DNA of 64,000 nucleotides. It comes from Hetaerina americana. Taxonomy: Eukaryota > Arthropoda > Insecta > Odonata > Calopterygidae. Under the pieces are notes generated by a model. The model made no database searches. It saw nothing but the letters and a program-made list of their open reading frames with translations, and had not been told where the DNA came from. Location: NCBI GenBank assembly GCA_022747635.1, contig JAKTNV010000009.1, positions 223,501 to 287,500 on the forward strand. Direction: 5' to 3'. Shown here in pieces: positions 17,903-28,560 of the stretch; position 1 is the stretch's first letter, and every line of letters begins with the position of its first letter. The translations under genes were made by a program, and so were the position numbers.

Positions 17903-18916
17903 GGTGTTGTCCCATTGCTGCTCCTTCTCGTTGCTCGTAGAAGCCTTCGTTCCAGAGGAAGTACGAATTTCGGAGGCAATATTCAATCATTTTAGGAAAG
18001 TCTTCCGGGACGCCGGCGGACATGAGTTCCCGTGGGTCGTGAGTGGGTTCACCGCTCTCACCAGTTATCGTCAACTTATGAATGGAGAAATTCGAGGAAT
18101 CAGCGATAGAGACGTGTTCGAAGAAACCAAAACTATGGCTCAGGTACGTGGACGACACTTTCGTTATCTGGCAGCACGGCATTCAAGAGCCGAATGATTT
18201 CCTGAGTCATTTAAACAATCAGCATCGGGCAATACAATTCACGATGGAGTTGGAGAAGAACAAACGGACGTTTGTTCTTCTCCAACTCCATGTTACCCTT
18301 TCTAGACGTTTTGGCAAAGAGGAAGGAAGACGGTAACCTAGGCCAGGAAGTGTACAGGAAAGCGACTCATACCGATCGCTATTTTAATTCATTATCGCAC
18401 CACCATCCAGCGCAAAAGGCTTCTCTTGTAGCATCTTCAGTACACCTTGCCTACGAACTTTCTGATGTTGAGTCGTTATCTGCAGAGAATCTATCTATCT
18501 ACTTTCACGGCCAAAAGATAGAATTTCCAAGGAATTGCGCGAGGGAGTCTATCAGGTACCGTGCTCATGCGGAAGTTCGTACATAGGTGAGACATGCAGA
18601 GCAGTGAAAACACGCCTAAAAGAGCACGAGAGGGCTACTAGGAACAAGCAGTTCAGTTTATCAGCCATTGCTGAACACGCTTGGAGCGGACCTGGCCATA
18701 AAATCAAATTTGACGTGACCAAGATAATATCCAAAGAGAGAAGATATTATCCCAGGCTAATAAGAGAGTCGATCGAGATACTCAAAGAAAAAGACAACTT
18801 CAACAGAGAAGATGGCTACCGCCTATCACGAGCCTGGAAAAGGATTTGGCGGGAAACCCCCGATCAATCACAGAGCAGGGAGGGAGAGGCGAAACATAAA
18901 TAAACGCGGCCAAAAC
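17903..18916 (+). pseudogene. Penelope-like element: RT and GIY-YIG endonuclease, 5' part inverted
   Basis: 17903-18027 on the minus strand encodes the RT segment ending FYEQREGAAMG. From about 18030 the plus strand continues with GSPLSPVIVNL, so the 5' part is inverted at this boundary. The plus strand then gives PKLWLRYVDDTFVIWQHG (YVDD at 18145-18156), PFLDVLAKRKEDG, YRKATHTDRYF and a GIY-YIG endonuclease: GVYQVPCSCGSSYIGET (18544-18594), R-LKEH, IREAIE-like and NREDGYRLS. The coding end is the TAA at 18901-18903. PLEs encode RT fused to a GIY-YIG nuclease on one polypeptide. A palindrome breaks the RT at 18244-18291. The 3' flank resumes at 21461 after the Jockey insertion. Confidence 0.88.
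18244..18291. repeat. Perfect 48-nt palindrome in the PLE RT
   Basis: Left arm 18244-18266 and right arm 18269-18291 are exact reverse complements around a 2-nt centre (GA). The left arm is the PLE coding sequence MELEKNK; the right arm is extra and shifts the RT frame just before PFLDVL. Confidence 0.95.
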
Positions 18917-18930
18917 AACGTCCCGGCAAA

Positions 18931-20233
18931 TGGTTTGAAAGAATCATTACCCGACGTCCCACACTCCACTTCAATTCTGATGGTGTCCTTCCCCCGCATC
19001 AATTTGGTTTCCGTCCACACAGGTGCACCGTTGATCCTCTCAGCCACCTCACCACAATGGCGGCCGAGGCAATTCACTGTAGACAGTATGTGGCAGCCCT
19101 GTTCCTGGACATAGAGAGGGCTTTCGATAGGGTGTGGCATGAAGGCCTCATCGGCAAGCTCTCTCTTACCCCCGGCGTGACTCCTCCCCCTCTCCGGCTA
19201 ATATCTTCATTCCTTTCCGACAGGCAGGCGAGGGTGCAAGTGGACGGACACCTTTCCCTTCCCTCTGCTCGCAGGCGTCCCTCAAGGTGCCGTCCTCTCT
19301 CCTCTACTTTTTACACTTTTCTGTTGGGACATGCCCACAGATAAGAATCCCGGCAAGCGAGTCACACTCGCCCAATACGCGGACGATACAGCACTGTGGT
19401 TACGGGCACAGCGGGTGGAAACGGCCGTTAAACATCTACAACGCGCTACATCCACCCTCGAGGGGTTGTTCCGGAGGTGGTGCCTGCGGCCAAACCCACA
19501 AAAATCAACCTTTATAGTGTTCTCCGGTAGCCACGATTGCCGTGGAGCCGGCTCTGCTCCCCACTTCCTGTCCTTATGGGATAAGCGAATTCTCCCATCC
19601 TCCTCGGTCACTTACCTTGGTGTCCGCATGGACAGGCATCTCTCTTTTAGGGCCCATTTAGGGGAGGTAAGAGCGAGATGCAACCGGCGCGCTAACTTGC
19701 TTCGTGCCGTCCGGGCAAACGGCCGTGGGGTGTCTGAGAGCTGCGGTGTGCTTCTATACAAGGCCTTCCTGAGACCCGTCATGGAGTACGCCGCGCTCGC
19801 GGTCCTCCCCATACGGAATAATTTGGAGCTTTTCGCATCCTTGGAGCGGCGAGTTCTACGACGGTTGCTCCTCCTCCCGCACAATACCCCTAGGGAATAT
19901 GTATATGACCGAACTGACGTTGAACCTATCCTCCACAGGTTGTGTCGTGCCCGCATCAGGACAGCGGCTCGACTGGTGGACCACAATGAGGAGCTGCTCA
20001 CCGACATCCTGAGCCACCTGGGAGGACTACTACGTCGCCGTCCCGCAATTAAACTGCAGTCACCAGCTTGTGTCATCTCTACACTCTTCCCTACCTACTA
20101 CCCCGAGATTGCCCTGCCGCCTCATCAGGTCCGCACCATATTGCCGCTCCCGCCATCCCTGCAACCGGAACCAGATTTACCACTTATTCCCCTTCAACAT
20201 AGAAGAGCAAGAAGTGAAGTGACAAGTGATTGA
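18931..20233 (+). pseudogene. Jockey-clade reverse transcriptase (C-terminal two thirds)
   Basis: Motifs in order: HQFGFRPHRCTVDPL (19000-19045), LFLDIERAFDRVWHEGL (19100-19150), a SFLSDRQARVQVDG segment, then a frameshift near 19270 inside the expected AGVPQGAVLSPLLF block. The frame at 19331-20233 holds the catalytic YADD (19376-19387), a STFIVFSGS strand, TYLGVRMDRHLSFRAHL, and a thumb and C-terminal region to TSD. About 300 aa after the frameshift are intact. The endonuclease and ORF1 are missing through 5' truncation. Relatively GC-rich coding compared with the surrounding LINEs. Confidence 0.87.
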
Positions 20234-20519
20234 CCCAACAAACCAATAAAGTGATATGGTGATATAGTGCTACAGCTAGACATTCCAAGAACTTGTTATG
20301 TTCCTTACGTGAAAAACATTTATAGTTAGTCCTTTTTTTACCTTTATTTTACTGTTATCTGCTCAATTGTTAGTTACTTATGTTTCTGTTATTACTTCTA
20401 CTGTTACTCTCCTTCCCAACTTTCTTCTCCGGTGGTCTGGCGGAGGTTTTACGGGTTTCCCTCCGCCCACGGACGAATGTCAGGCCTATACCGCTCCCGC
20501 TGAAAGCATTTTTAACAAG

Positions 20520-21449
20520 GTTATTCCGCAAACGCTACCCTCTTTGTAGCCTGTCCTTTTTGTTATTCCCACCCCGAAGAGGAGCTGATCCTAAAACGGG
20601 GTTTCCGTATTGTTATTGTTATGTTTTACTGTATATTTTATATCAACTCTTGTAATTCTGTTCTTTACGGAAATAAAACCTTTAAAACTTGCAAACTTGA
20701 AACGTCCCGGCTTTTTCCGCAAACGCTACCATCTTTGCAGCATTTCCTTCTTTAATGTTTCCACCCCGAAGAGGAGTTTATCCTAAAACGTGGTTTTCGT
20801 ATTGTTGTGTTATGTTTCCACAATATATTTTATATATTTCTTGTACGCTGTTCTTTACGGAAATAAAAACCTTTAAAACGGAAACTGAAACGTCCCGGCT
20901 ATTCCGCAAACGCTACCCTCTTTGTAGCCTTCCCTATTCTGTTGTTTCCACCCCGAAGAGGATTTAATCCTAAAACGGGGTAAAGTATTGTAGTTATTAT
21001 GTTTCAACTATATATTTTATATTCATTCTTGTACGCTGTTCTTTACGGAAATGAAAACCTTTTAAAGTGAAGTGAAAGTGAACGTCGCGGCTTTTCCGCG
21101 ACCGCCACCGTCTTTGTAGCCTTTCCTTTATTTAATTTTCCACCCCGAAGAGAAGTATATCCTAAAACGGGGTTTCCGTATTGTTTTTATTATATTTCAA
21201 TGTATATTTTATATAAATTCTTGTAAAACTGTGCTATACGGAAATAAAAACCTTTAAAATTGAAAAAAAACGTCCCGGCATATTCCGCAATCGCTACCAT
21301 CTTTGTAGCCTTTCCTATTCTGTTGTTTCCACCCCGAAGAGAAGTTAAATACTAAAACGGGGTTTCCGTATTGTAGTTATTATGTTTCCACTATATATTT
21401 TATATTCATTCTTGTACACTTTTCTTTACGGAAATAAAAACCTTTAACC
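20520..21449 (+). repeat. Five tandem units of 187-192 bp at the Jockey 3' end
   Basis: Units begin with TTCCGC at 20524, 20715, 20902, 21094 and 21283. Each holds a CACCCCGAAGAG block mid-unit and ends in TTTACGGAAATAAAACC or a close variant, giving an AATAAA-type signal per unit (one reads AATGAA). Units 2-5 are preceded by AACGTCCCGGC or a one-base variant (20701, 20889, 21081, 21269). Confidence 0.9.
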
Positions 21450-21460
21450 AACGCCCCGGC

Positions 21461-21545
21461 ACTTTGACCTTAAGACGCTCGTTGAAGCACGGGCGAAACT
21501 ATTGTCAGAAAAACAACCTACGCGGTGACATCCCGAGAACGGAGA
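21461..21545 (+). mobile_element. PLE 3' UTR remainder after the Jockey insertion
   Basis: CTTTGACCTTAAGACG and GGGCGAAACTATTG match the tail of the other PLE copy at about 28418-28465. This confirms that the PLE once ran from 18916 directly into 21461. Confidence 0.7.
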
Positions 21546-21645
21546 GTCTTTTATATTTAAGGGCTTGCCTGGGAATAGAAACCGGGTCCTCCAGTCAGTA
21601 TTTCAACGCTCTACCCCCCGGACCACCGCGACCCATATATATATT
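21546..21645 (-). mobile_element. tRNA-like SINE head
   Basis: On the minus strand GGTGGTCCGGGGGGTAGAGC (about 21629-21610, A-box region) and GGTTTCTATTCCCAG (about 21583-21569, B-box region) are spaced as in a tRNA-derived Pol III promoter. The end of the element is not resolved. Confidence 0.5.
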
Positions 21646-22450
21646 TAATTATTATTTACTTAGGTAATCTACCGGTTAAGGTAGGTTTTTTTGGATGGAC
21701 ACAGCTAAAAAATAAATGTTTTATTATTCCTAACAAAACACGCCACTCCAAAGTCCAACATCCTACTCTATCTCAGGTCCCTCTTCATCTCTGAGTACTT
21801 CCTTCCTCCCTTCATCCCGTCCAACATACCTATCCTGTTCCTTCCCTTTCCTCGTTAGTATAGAATCCTCACCTCTATTACAGTCTTCAACATCCCACTG
21901 CCGATCAATATGCCCCTTATCCATTTTTCCTGCCTCCATAGGATTTCTACCGACAAACCGGAACTCCGATGAATGTCAGAATATAGTATTACTGTGTTAT
22001 TAAATATTAGTATTAATGTATTTTTAAATACACGTATTAATGCATTATTTGAGCACCCTCAAGGGATACATTAAGACTTTGGCTTCGCCAAACGCAGAGC
22101 ATGCCGGGAACGACATTTAATTTTATGAAACCTCGCCCTCAGTATTTCTCCGGCCGAGGACGGAGTCATTGCTAAAGGCATCGACATCACGGCATCCTTT
22201 TTTATTTAATTTAATTCCAGCATGAAAAACCCTCGGAGACGGCGTACCTCAACGGAGGCTCCCGACATCCATTCCCTGTCCCTCAACACACGTATATTTC
22301 ATATCTTCCCCTCCTCCCTTCCCATAATCCTCTTCCCTTCGCCACAACCCCATAGCCCACTGCTGCCCTCCATCTAATCCACCCGGGTATCTTCTGTATC
22401 TTTACTCAGCCATGACACACACCCACCCCTGACCCCAGGGACTCGGCTCC
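21646..22450. other. No recognised feature
   Basis: Mixed AT-rich and C/T-rich DNA without assignable frames. The stretch at 22075-22260 looks like decayed repeat DNA but matches nothing else I can find in the window. Confidence 0.4.
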
Positions 22451-23500
22451 CCCTCCAAGTGTTTGAAACCCTTCTCCTCCTCACTTCTATCACCTTTTCA
22501 CCCTTTCCCCCCCCAACCCCACCCACTCACAGAGTTCGATTTCATTCAGCCGCTTACATTCCTCCTCCCCACGGCTACTTTCCCTCCTCACGCCCTAAGC
22601 CCTTCTTTTTTTCAATTCCCTACGCAGTTTCCCCCAACAGCCACCCTCGGCGCTCCCACAGATCTGCCACTCGACCACCCTCTCCCCCCACTCATTACTC
22701 TCCCTTATGTTATCGCCTCAACCCCCGCCCCTGCACCCGCAACCCCGTCTGACCGCACCCGGCCCTGCCGCTCCGGATCCCTCGCACCGAATGCCTCGCG
22801 GTACCGCTCCCCGCCCTCTCCTCCTCCCCCGCGCCCTCCGCAATCATTTTTTGCGCGACGCCACGCCACGCATCTCAGCCGGGAAGGCACGCAGTCAAAC
22901 TCCGTGTATTACCGGGACTCGATCGGTGAAAGGTGCATCAGCACAAGGGCCCCGGGGGGGGGTCAGCGGTGCATGGTTTGCGGCGAGCCCGCGCCGAAAT
23001 TAGCACCTTCAAAGGAGCCAAGCCTCGCACGATCATCCTCCCTCTCCCGAGGAATTCCCTTAACCCCCTTCACACCCCCCCTCCACGACCCCTGCGGGAA
23101 AAGTTGGTTATCTCCATCCAACACCCCACCTTTCTCACGGGGCTTCCGTTGCCACTGGGGCGGAACGGGGGTCGGGGTGGCGGAAACCACTTCCCAACGG
23201 AATGCGATCGAATATCTCCGTTCCTCGGAGGTGGGTGTTGGGGCGGGGGAGGGGCGTCGCGAATAAGCGAAGAGCTCTCGGGAGGAGGGGAGTTGCGGAC
23301 GGGGTCGGGGCGTGTATCGGAAAAAGTTCGCCCTATCGCGGGCATTGGTTGGGACTATGCAGCCGTGCCTTGGAGACCTTCCGAAGAATACATTTCATCC
23401 CGGACAAATTGTGAAAAAGGACATATCGGAGATGATGACAATGGTGGAAAATTCATTTTGTGGCAAAATTGGTCTGTCCTCTCCCGCAACGGGACCATCA
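22451..23500. other. GC-rich, CpG-containing stretch, no gene recognised
   Basis: Long frames occur on both strands (22463-23266, 22933-23658) but give proline- and arginine-rich, low-complexity peptides typical of GC-rich non-coding DNA. There is no domain and no splice-supported exon I can defend. A promoter-proximal island of a host gene is possible but unproven. Confidence 0.35.
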
Positions 23501-23574
23501 CACGTCTGACGTTATTGCTGCCTATTACTAGAATCCCCCCTTCCCACTCCGACGGTTCCTTCTTGGTGGTGCTC

Positions 23575-23715
23575 TCACAGTGGTGGAGGTTGGGGCTGCA
23601 GATACCGCTGGACTATCCTCCGACAGCACCTGATAGTACTTGTTGGAGACGCGGATGAGGTTCGCCTTCGCATTTCCCATCCCTCGCCGCAGCGTTAACT
23701 TCCCACCGTTACTGC
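23575..23715 (-). pseudogene. LINE-A ORF1 N-terminal fragment
   Basis: On the minus strand the segment around CGTCTCCAACAAGTACTATC and GTATCTGCAGCCCC aligns with the ORF1 region before the esterase domain at 15185-15260 and 31675-31790. About 140 bases; no catalytic block is included. Confidence 0.65.
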
Positions 23716-24079
23716 GCGAGACAACCTTCCAACCTTTTCATCAAAAGACCAGACTCCGGGCAGCTTTTCGGTCAATTTGCTGCTGGTTGAATTCCGAGTA
23801 AACTAATGAAGTCCCATCGGTCACTCCAGCCACTCCACCCAGAGTCTTTTCCTTCCTTCTCTAGAATAGTTGACTTCCCTTCAGCCTTCGGTCGATGCTC
23901 AGACACGATGCCCTCCGTCGCAGCAATAGCGGACATTTGAGTCACGCATTCAGGCGTGCATCGTGACTGAAGAAACAGTGGAGGCCGTCCTAATTCTATC
24001 AAACATGCCGCATTTTCCAGCAAAAGCTCAGTTCAAAAAAGGAACATCACGCATTTAATAAATGACCGATCCAGAGGCG

Positions 24080-24560
24080 ACACATTAATAACATTGTCTC
24101 TATAAACCTTTAATTGACGGTGACTATCACACATGAACGCACGTTTCTTGCGTTGAGGAATCTGATCACAGCCCTAACAATTGCCGGCCCCAGCGGCGAG
24201 GGTGTGACGCCTGCAAACCCAGAGGTCGTGGGTTCGATTCCCGCCCATGTGGGTTTCCCTCCACCCAGGACTTGGGTGTTCGTAATTGCCTTTAATGTAA
24301 TATGTAGGGGTTAGGCGAATGAAGGAACTATGAAGTCCCACTCTCGCCCCAACATGAAGGCGTTAAATAAATGAAACATCACCAGTGGTGGCGTTTTCAA
24401 ATTTCTTGAGCATTGACACACTCGCAAAAGCAACAAAAATAAGGACAATGTTACGAAATTTCACACAAAGAGGGCAGGCAAACAACTGAAGGGGTTTGAG
24501 CGGCGTCGCGTCGCAAGCACCTCACAACGGGGCCTCCATTCCGAACGGCCCTCACTTTGA
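24080..24560 (-). pseudogene. mariner N-terminal fragment, split by a SINE
   Basis: 24085-24180 and 24380-24530 are diverged counterparts of 46785-47020 in the deleted mariner: CTTTAATTG-CGGTGA, CGCACGTTTCTTGCGTTGAGGA, then TGGCGTTTTCAAATTTCTT. They encode the start of the transposase on the minus strand. The outer terminal repeat is not preserved. Confidence 0.6.
24183..24378 (+). mobile_element. tRNA-derived SINE inside the mariner fragment
   Basis: GGCGAGGGTGTGACGCCTGC (A-box region, about 24195) and GTGGGTTCGATTCCCGCCC (B box, about 24228-24246) are followed by a body ending GGCGTTAAATAAATGAAAC. Mariner sequence resumes on both sides. No clear target-site duplication. Confidence 0.7.
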
Positions 24561-24775
24561 TTCAGTCGGACGGGCTCCCATTCCATTGGTCAGAACCTCT
24601 CCTTTTTCGATTAATGTTTCACCCCCTGCAGCTCCAATGGAGCGAAGGGAATTCTATTCCCTGCATCCGCACAGATCCATCGCCTTCCTGTGGAGCGCTT
24701 CCTTCTCAACCTGTCGATCCATGTCCTCGGCGTGATCTTGTCCCCTCAACCCTGTTAGATCAGTCAATTGTTAAA

Positions 24776-25020
24776 CTATAAATACTTTCTACTGACCAAT
24801 TCACTTTTCACGTTCTTCCATTTCCTTCTTTCATCCATCTTTCCAATCAAATCTCTAGTAATTCGGGGATTCCGAAACCATTTTCCTATTCTATGCATTA
24901 ATTTGTTTCTTCTGGCGTTACTGTCCCTCTTATCCTGCTTCAGTCCCACCGCCTTCTGGTATTCTTTTTTATCGTCCCATATAAGTATTCCCACCTTCCA
25001 TTTTCTCTTATTCCTCAATA
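24776..25020 (-). pseudogene. LINE-D endonuclease-RT linker fragment
   Basis: The minus-strand frame has RITRDLIGKMDERRKWKNV and SRKYL, matching the linker also seen near 27490-27400. Upstream to 25242 the frame stays open but is unassigned. Confidence 0.6.
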
Positions 25021-25309
25021 TATTTCCTCTCTCTCTCCCGCTTTATAGTTTCCAACTTTCCCATAGTTAGTATCGTCTTCAAACTCCATATCTCTCACTG
25101 CGGCGTTCCTACCGTGTGTTCTTCTGCCATCACTCGAGGATGTCGCGTGAAGAGTTCCAGTCTCGCCTCTCTCGGGGGCACTCCACACTATACCGTGGTT
25201 AACTAGACTATTGCTCAGATCTGGGTCCTTCACTCGCATCACGTCGATAAAATAACTGAGTTATTTTCCCATTGCTTTCCTCGAGAGCGTCTATGACGTG
25301 GCATCAACA

Positions 25310-25545
25310 ATCAATGGCTAATGGCCCCACTGGAGTTGCAAGGCTTCCGTGATAGAGTGAATCGGGAAAAACTGATAAGTATATTGAAGAAAATAGTAAT
25401 ATATTAGAGGGTAAGGAGGCTAATCCACAACCTGCACATGTCTCAGACTGCTCAGGTGCGAGTGGGGAACGGGTAGTCCAGATGCGCAGTGTTAGGAAGA
25501 AGATAAAAGACATTCAAAGCATGGAAGAATCATGTTAAGGGGATG
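25310..25545 (+). pseudogene. LINE-D RT fragment
   Basis: Diverged copy of 8870-9040: WN/ESGKTDKYIEEN-like residues, then QTAQVRVGNG in broken frames (TCAGACTGCTCAGGTGCGAG at 25442-25461). About 235 bases. Confidence 0.65.
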
Positions 25546-26789
25546 TTCTAAATTAATGTACACCTGATGCTAACGTCTTAATCATATAAAATTTTTTTAA
25601 GTTAACTGTTTATAAAATTAAATATTTTCAGAATGAATGAGCAATCGAATTCCACGATCATACACGAAAGTCTCTTTTCCTTTTTCATTTCAAAGCCATA
25701 AATATGAAAATTCGAGAAAACTTTTCGTGACTCAGTCATTATAGAAAAGTTAAAAACTACTTGTCACCTCGCCGCAATTAAAAGCCAACCAAAGAAATAG
25801 TTTTTCTAACAAGCGAGAGTTAGTTTTATTACTTTTACTTAGTTAGAGAGTTATATTAATTTTTATATTAAATGCTTTATGCTATATATAGAAATATTAC
25901 ACCGACGTGATTGAGTAGGAGATAAAACTTACTGCTGGCTGAAAATACGTGCAGTGGTTCGATTCGCAAATGTCATCAATTAATGGCGTTGGCTATCAGA
26001 GCAGGTTTATCAGGACAATCGGCGAGAAGGAGGGCAAAAGCGCGGAGGAGGTCAGAGGTGAGGCGGAGGCTCCTCCTTCCCTTGGGTGGAGGTCAAGGCC
26101 TTTCCTGGGTCTACGTCTCGCTTGCCCACAAGGGCCGGAGAGGGAGCGAGGGGGTAATGGGTCGGCGGGTGGTGGAGGACGTCCCGGAAGGGGGCGGGCA
26201 TAGTTTTTGCGGCTGTGGGTGAACCCGTTCGAGGGCAGTCTTTTTTCGCAAAAGGGGCGGTGTGCCAATTAGATCGATGCTCAAGGTGTTCCCGTTCTAT
26301 CCCGATCAAACCCGAAACTCAATTTCGAATTTCCATTCCCATTCATTCCCTCCTCTCTCCGCCGTCGATTCAGAGTCGCAACTCCTGGGGCGGGGCGGGG
26401 GGGGGGGGAGGAGGAGATAGGGAATGTAGGGGGGTGGCTCCACTAAGTTCGTTCGCAGGAGTGTGGAATGGCAAGCGCGCGACGAATGAAGAGGCGGCAC
26501 GTGCAAGGCGGCGCCGATGGCGACTATGCAGTTCACGCCGCAGACGACTCCGTAGAGCGGAATCACGACTTCGATTGGGAGAAGAATCCTAAGGAACACT
26601 CAGAAGAATGAATAAATAAAACGACATGCAGTAATAAATGATTCCTTGGCGTGGTTCAGCGTCTTCACGGCCGTTGCAACTTGAAGTCAATTTCTTGGGC
26701 ACAACCTCGCGGCAATGTCTTCGATTAAACGGATTTCGTAATGAATCTGCGGCACCTCACTTAAACGTCATTATCCTGCAGTACGGGTT
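25546..26789. other. No recognised gene; contains a long G run
   Basis: The first 350 bases are AT-rich. 26030-26590 is GC-rich with overlapping frames on both strands and no domain. A G-run cluster at 26387-26416 could form a G-quadruplex. Confidence 0.4.
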
Positions 26790-27510
26790 ATTATATTGCG
26801 TCGAATAATGCGAACATCCTTATAGCGTACCTGCGTGGGAAATCAGACTTATTGCTCTGTAGGTCTCACATGATCTGTTTCGGAATAGGAACCAACACTG
26901 ATCTTAAAAAGTCTTCCAGCCAGATTCCTTCCTCATAGATGCTACGAATCAGCCCATAAGAACTCCTCCTTCCAAATTTTCCTAAACTTTTTCATAGTTC
27001 CCCAGGAATATTGTCCACCTCCACGGCCTTATTTGATTTCATCTCCTTTTATGCCCTTTCTATATTACCGTCGAGTAATCCTACACCCATGCACGTAAGC
27101 TATTTTCATCTGCGTCATATTCTCTTTCTATGTCTAACCTTGCTAGCCTCCTTATTTCTTTACCATTAAGTATTTATAAATATTCCTTCCATCTCTCTTT
27201 GATCTTTCCGGTGTCAACTATTATCTTACCCGCCTTATCTCTAACTGTTAGCACAGATCTTCCCTTCTTACTTCCGACAGTAATTTAACCTTTCTGTGCA
27301 GTGCATCAATTTCATCCTTACTCTTTAAATTTCCCAAATCCTCGCACTGATTCTTTCACCATGCTTCATTTGCTTTATTTGTTGCCCGTCTCAATTTATC
27401 AATAAACTCTACCTCCTTCTACCTACTTCTGTGTTTACATTGCTCCATTTCCTTCTCTTATCCATCTTTGCAATCATCTCATCGGTGATCTATGGTTTTC
27501 TTATTCTTAC
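26790..27510 (-). pseudogene. LINE-D linker and RT N-terminal fragment
   Basis: On the minus strand, from 27500: ITDEMIAKMDKRRKWSNV, then pieces matching EIKSNKAVEVDNIPGEL (about 27050-26990) and SIYEEGIWLEDFLRSVLVPI (about 26955-26900), then ISLISHA (26850). Frames are badly broken. Position in the element continues from the linker into RT start, complementary to the palm pieces at 8650-9075. Confidence 0.7.
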
Positions 27511-28084
27511 CTAAAATCTATAAAATCTTTGAATCCGCCTGAAATTGGAGACCGCTTGTAAAAATTTGGCTTTCTAAAACTAATGCTCACAAGCACGATT
27601 TCACATTTAATGAAATACGAACCTCGATTTATGCAGTTTTTAGTTTGAGGATACGACCGCTTTTTTTCATGTAGCTGCTTTTTTTAAGAAAAGAGAACGA
27701 GATATTGCACATTTTGTTCCATTTGGACTCAAATCTTTGGACAAAAAATATACATCAAATATATGTCTAAGTGTAATGCATTTTATAAAAAATTACAAAT
27801 ATTTAGGAGGTGCAGTTTTATTGTCCTTTAAACATTCCAATCGCTACCTAAACTCCCAAAAATGAAGTTTAAAGAAAAAGTTGCGTCGAACAAAGTTAGG
27901 GCTACTTTTCCATGCCCTACTAATACTAACCATGGAGTAGAAGGAAAAAGTGAAGACAGCCTGTCGCCAATCTTTAATAAATGCAGCAAGGATATCCATG
28001 TGGTGAAGTACGGCAGCATCCAAGTCGGGAGAGGGATAACCTGGAATGGGAACACCCCATCCAATGCCATCATTAGATGTTCTG
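27511..28084. other. No recognised feature
   Basis: AT-rich sequence. A frame at 27862-28113 has no domain I know. Confidence 0.4.
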
Positions 28085-28560
28085 TACTGCTGCCTGGAAT
28101 TTCTGTCCCGTAGGAGAGCAAGGCAGCAGCGAAAGACCGCAAGGAAAAGAAACAGTTACGACTCTCAGCAACCGCCGAACATGCGTGGTCGCAACCACGA
28201 CTGAGTTCGACCAAAGAAAAGTGCTGACGAGGGAAAAACGCAATTTCCCGAGATTCATAGGAGAAGCGGTAGAAATAATGAGAAACTCATCCGTAAGGAC
28301 GGCTGCTTCCCGACTTCGATGTGGGTAATGCCGCCTTACTGCCAAGGAACAACCAATCAGAGCGCACCGGGCCAGCCAGCGTCTCCTATTTACAGTGGTA
28401 AAAGTGCAACGAAGATCACTTTGACCTAAAGACGTCTCCAGGACTGAGGGCGAAACTATCGCCCAACAAGCCAACCTACGTGACGATAATTCCCGGAAGC
28501 AGATTGGAACATTCATCAGATAAACGTCGCGGAAATCTTTATTCTAATCTATGGCGTCAC
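28085..28560 (+). pseudogene. PLE GIY-YIG C-terminal fragment and 3' UTR
   Basis: EFDQRKVLTREKRNFPRFIGEAVEIMRN (28200-28300, given here in joined motif form: EKRNFPRFI and EAVEIM are the key parts) is the C-terminal region of the PLE nuclease domain, equivalent to 18735-18800. The downstream UTR shares CTTTGACCT-AAGACG and GGGCGAAACTAT with 21461-21500. The nuclease catalytic GIY/YIG part is missing. Confidence 0.72.

Larger units (their letters stand above)
18928..21449 (+). mobile_element. Jockey-clade LINE, 5'-truncated, inserted in the PLE 3' UTR
   Basis: It starts abruptly inside RT coding and ends in a tandem 3' array. It is flanked by AACGTCCCGGC (18917-18927) and AACGCCCCGGC (21450-21460), one mismatch apart, which fits a target-site duplication. 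PLE sequence continues on the far side. Insertion lies 13 bases after the PLE stop codon. Confidence 0.82.

Noticed and set aside
22463..23658. Long frames suggesting a 240-270 aa proline/arginine-rich protein
   Set aside because: Frames overlap on both strands in GC-rich DNA, no domain, no motif, biased composition.
27862..28113. 83-aa frame as a host exon
   Set aside because: No domain, no splice context that I can defend, and it runs up against a PLE fragment.
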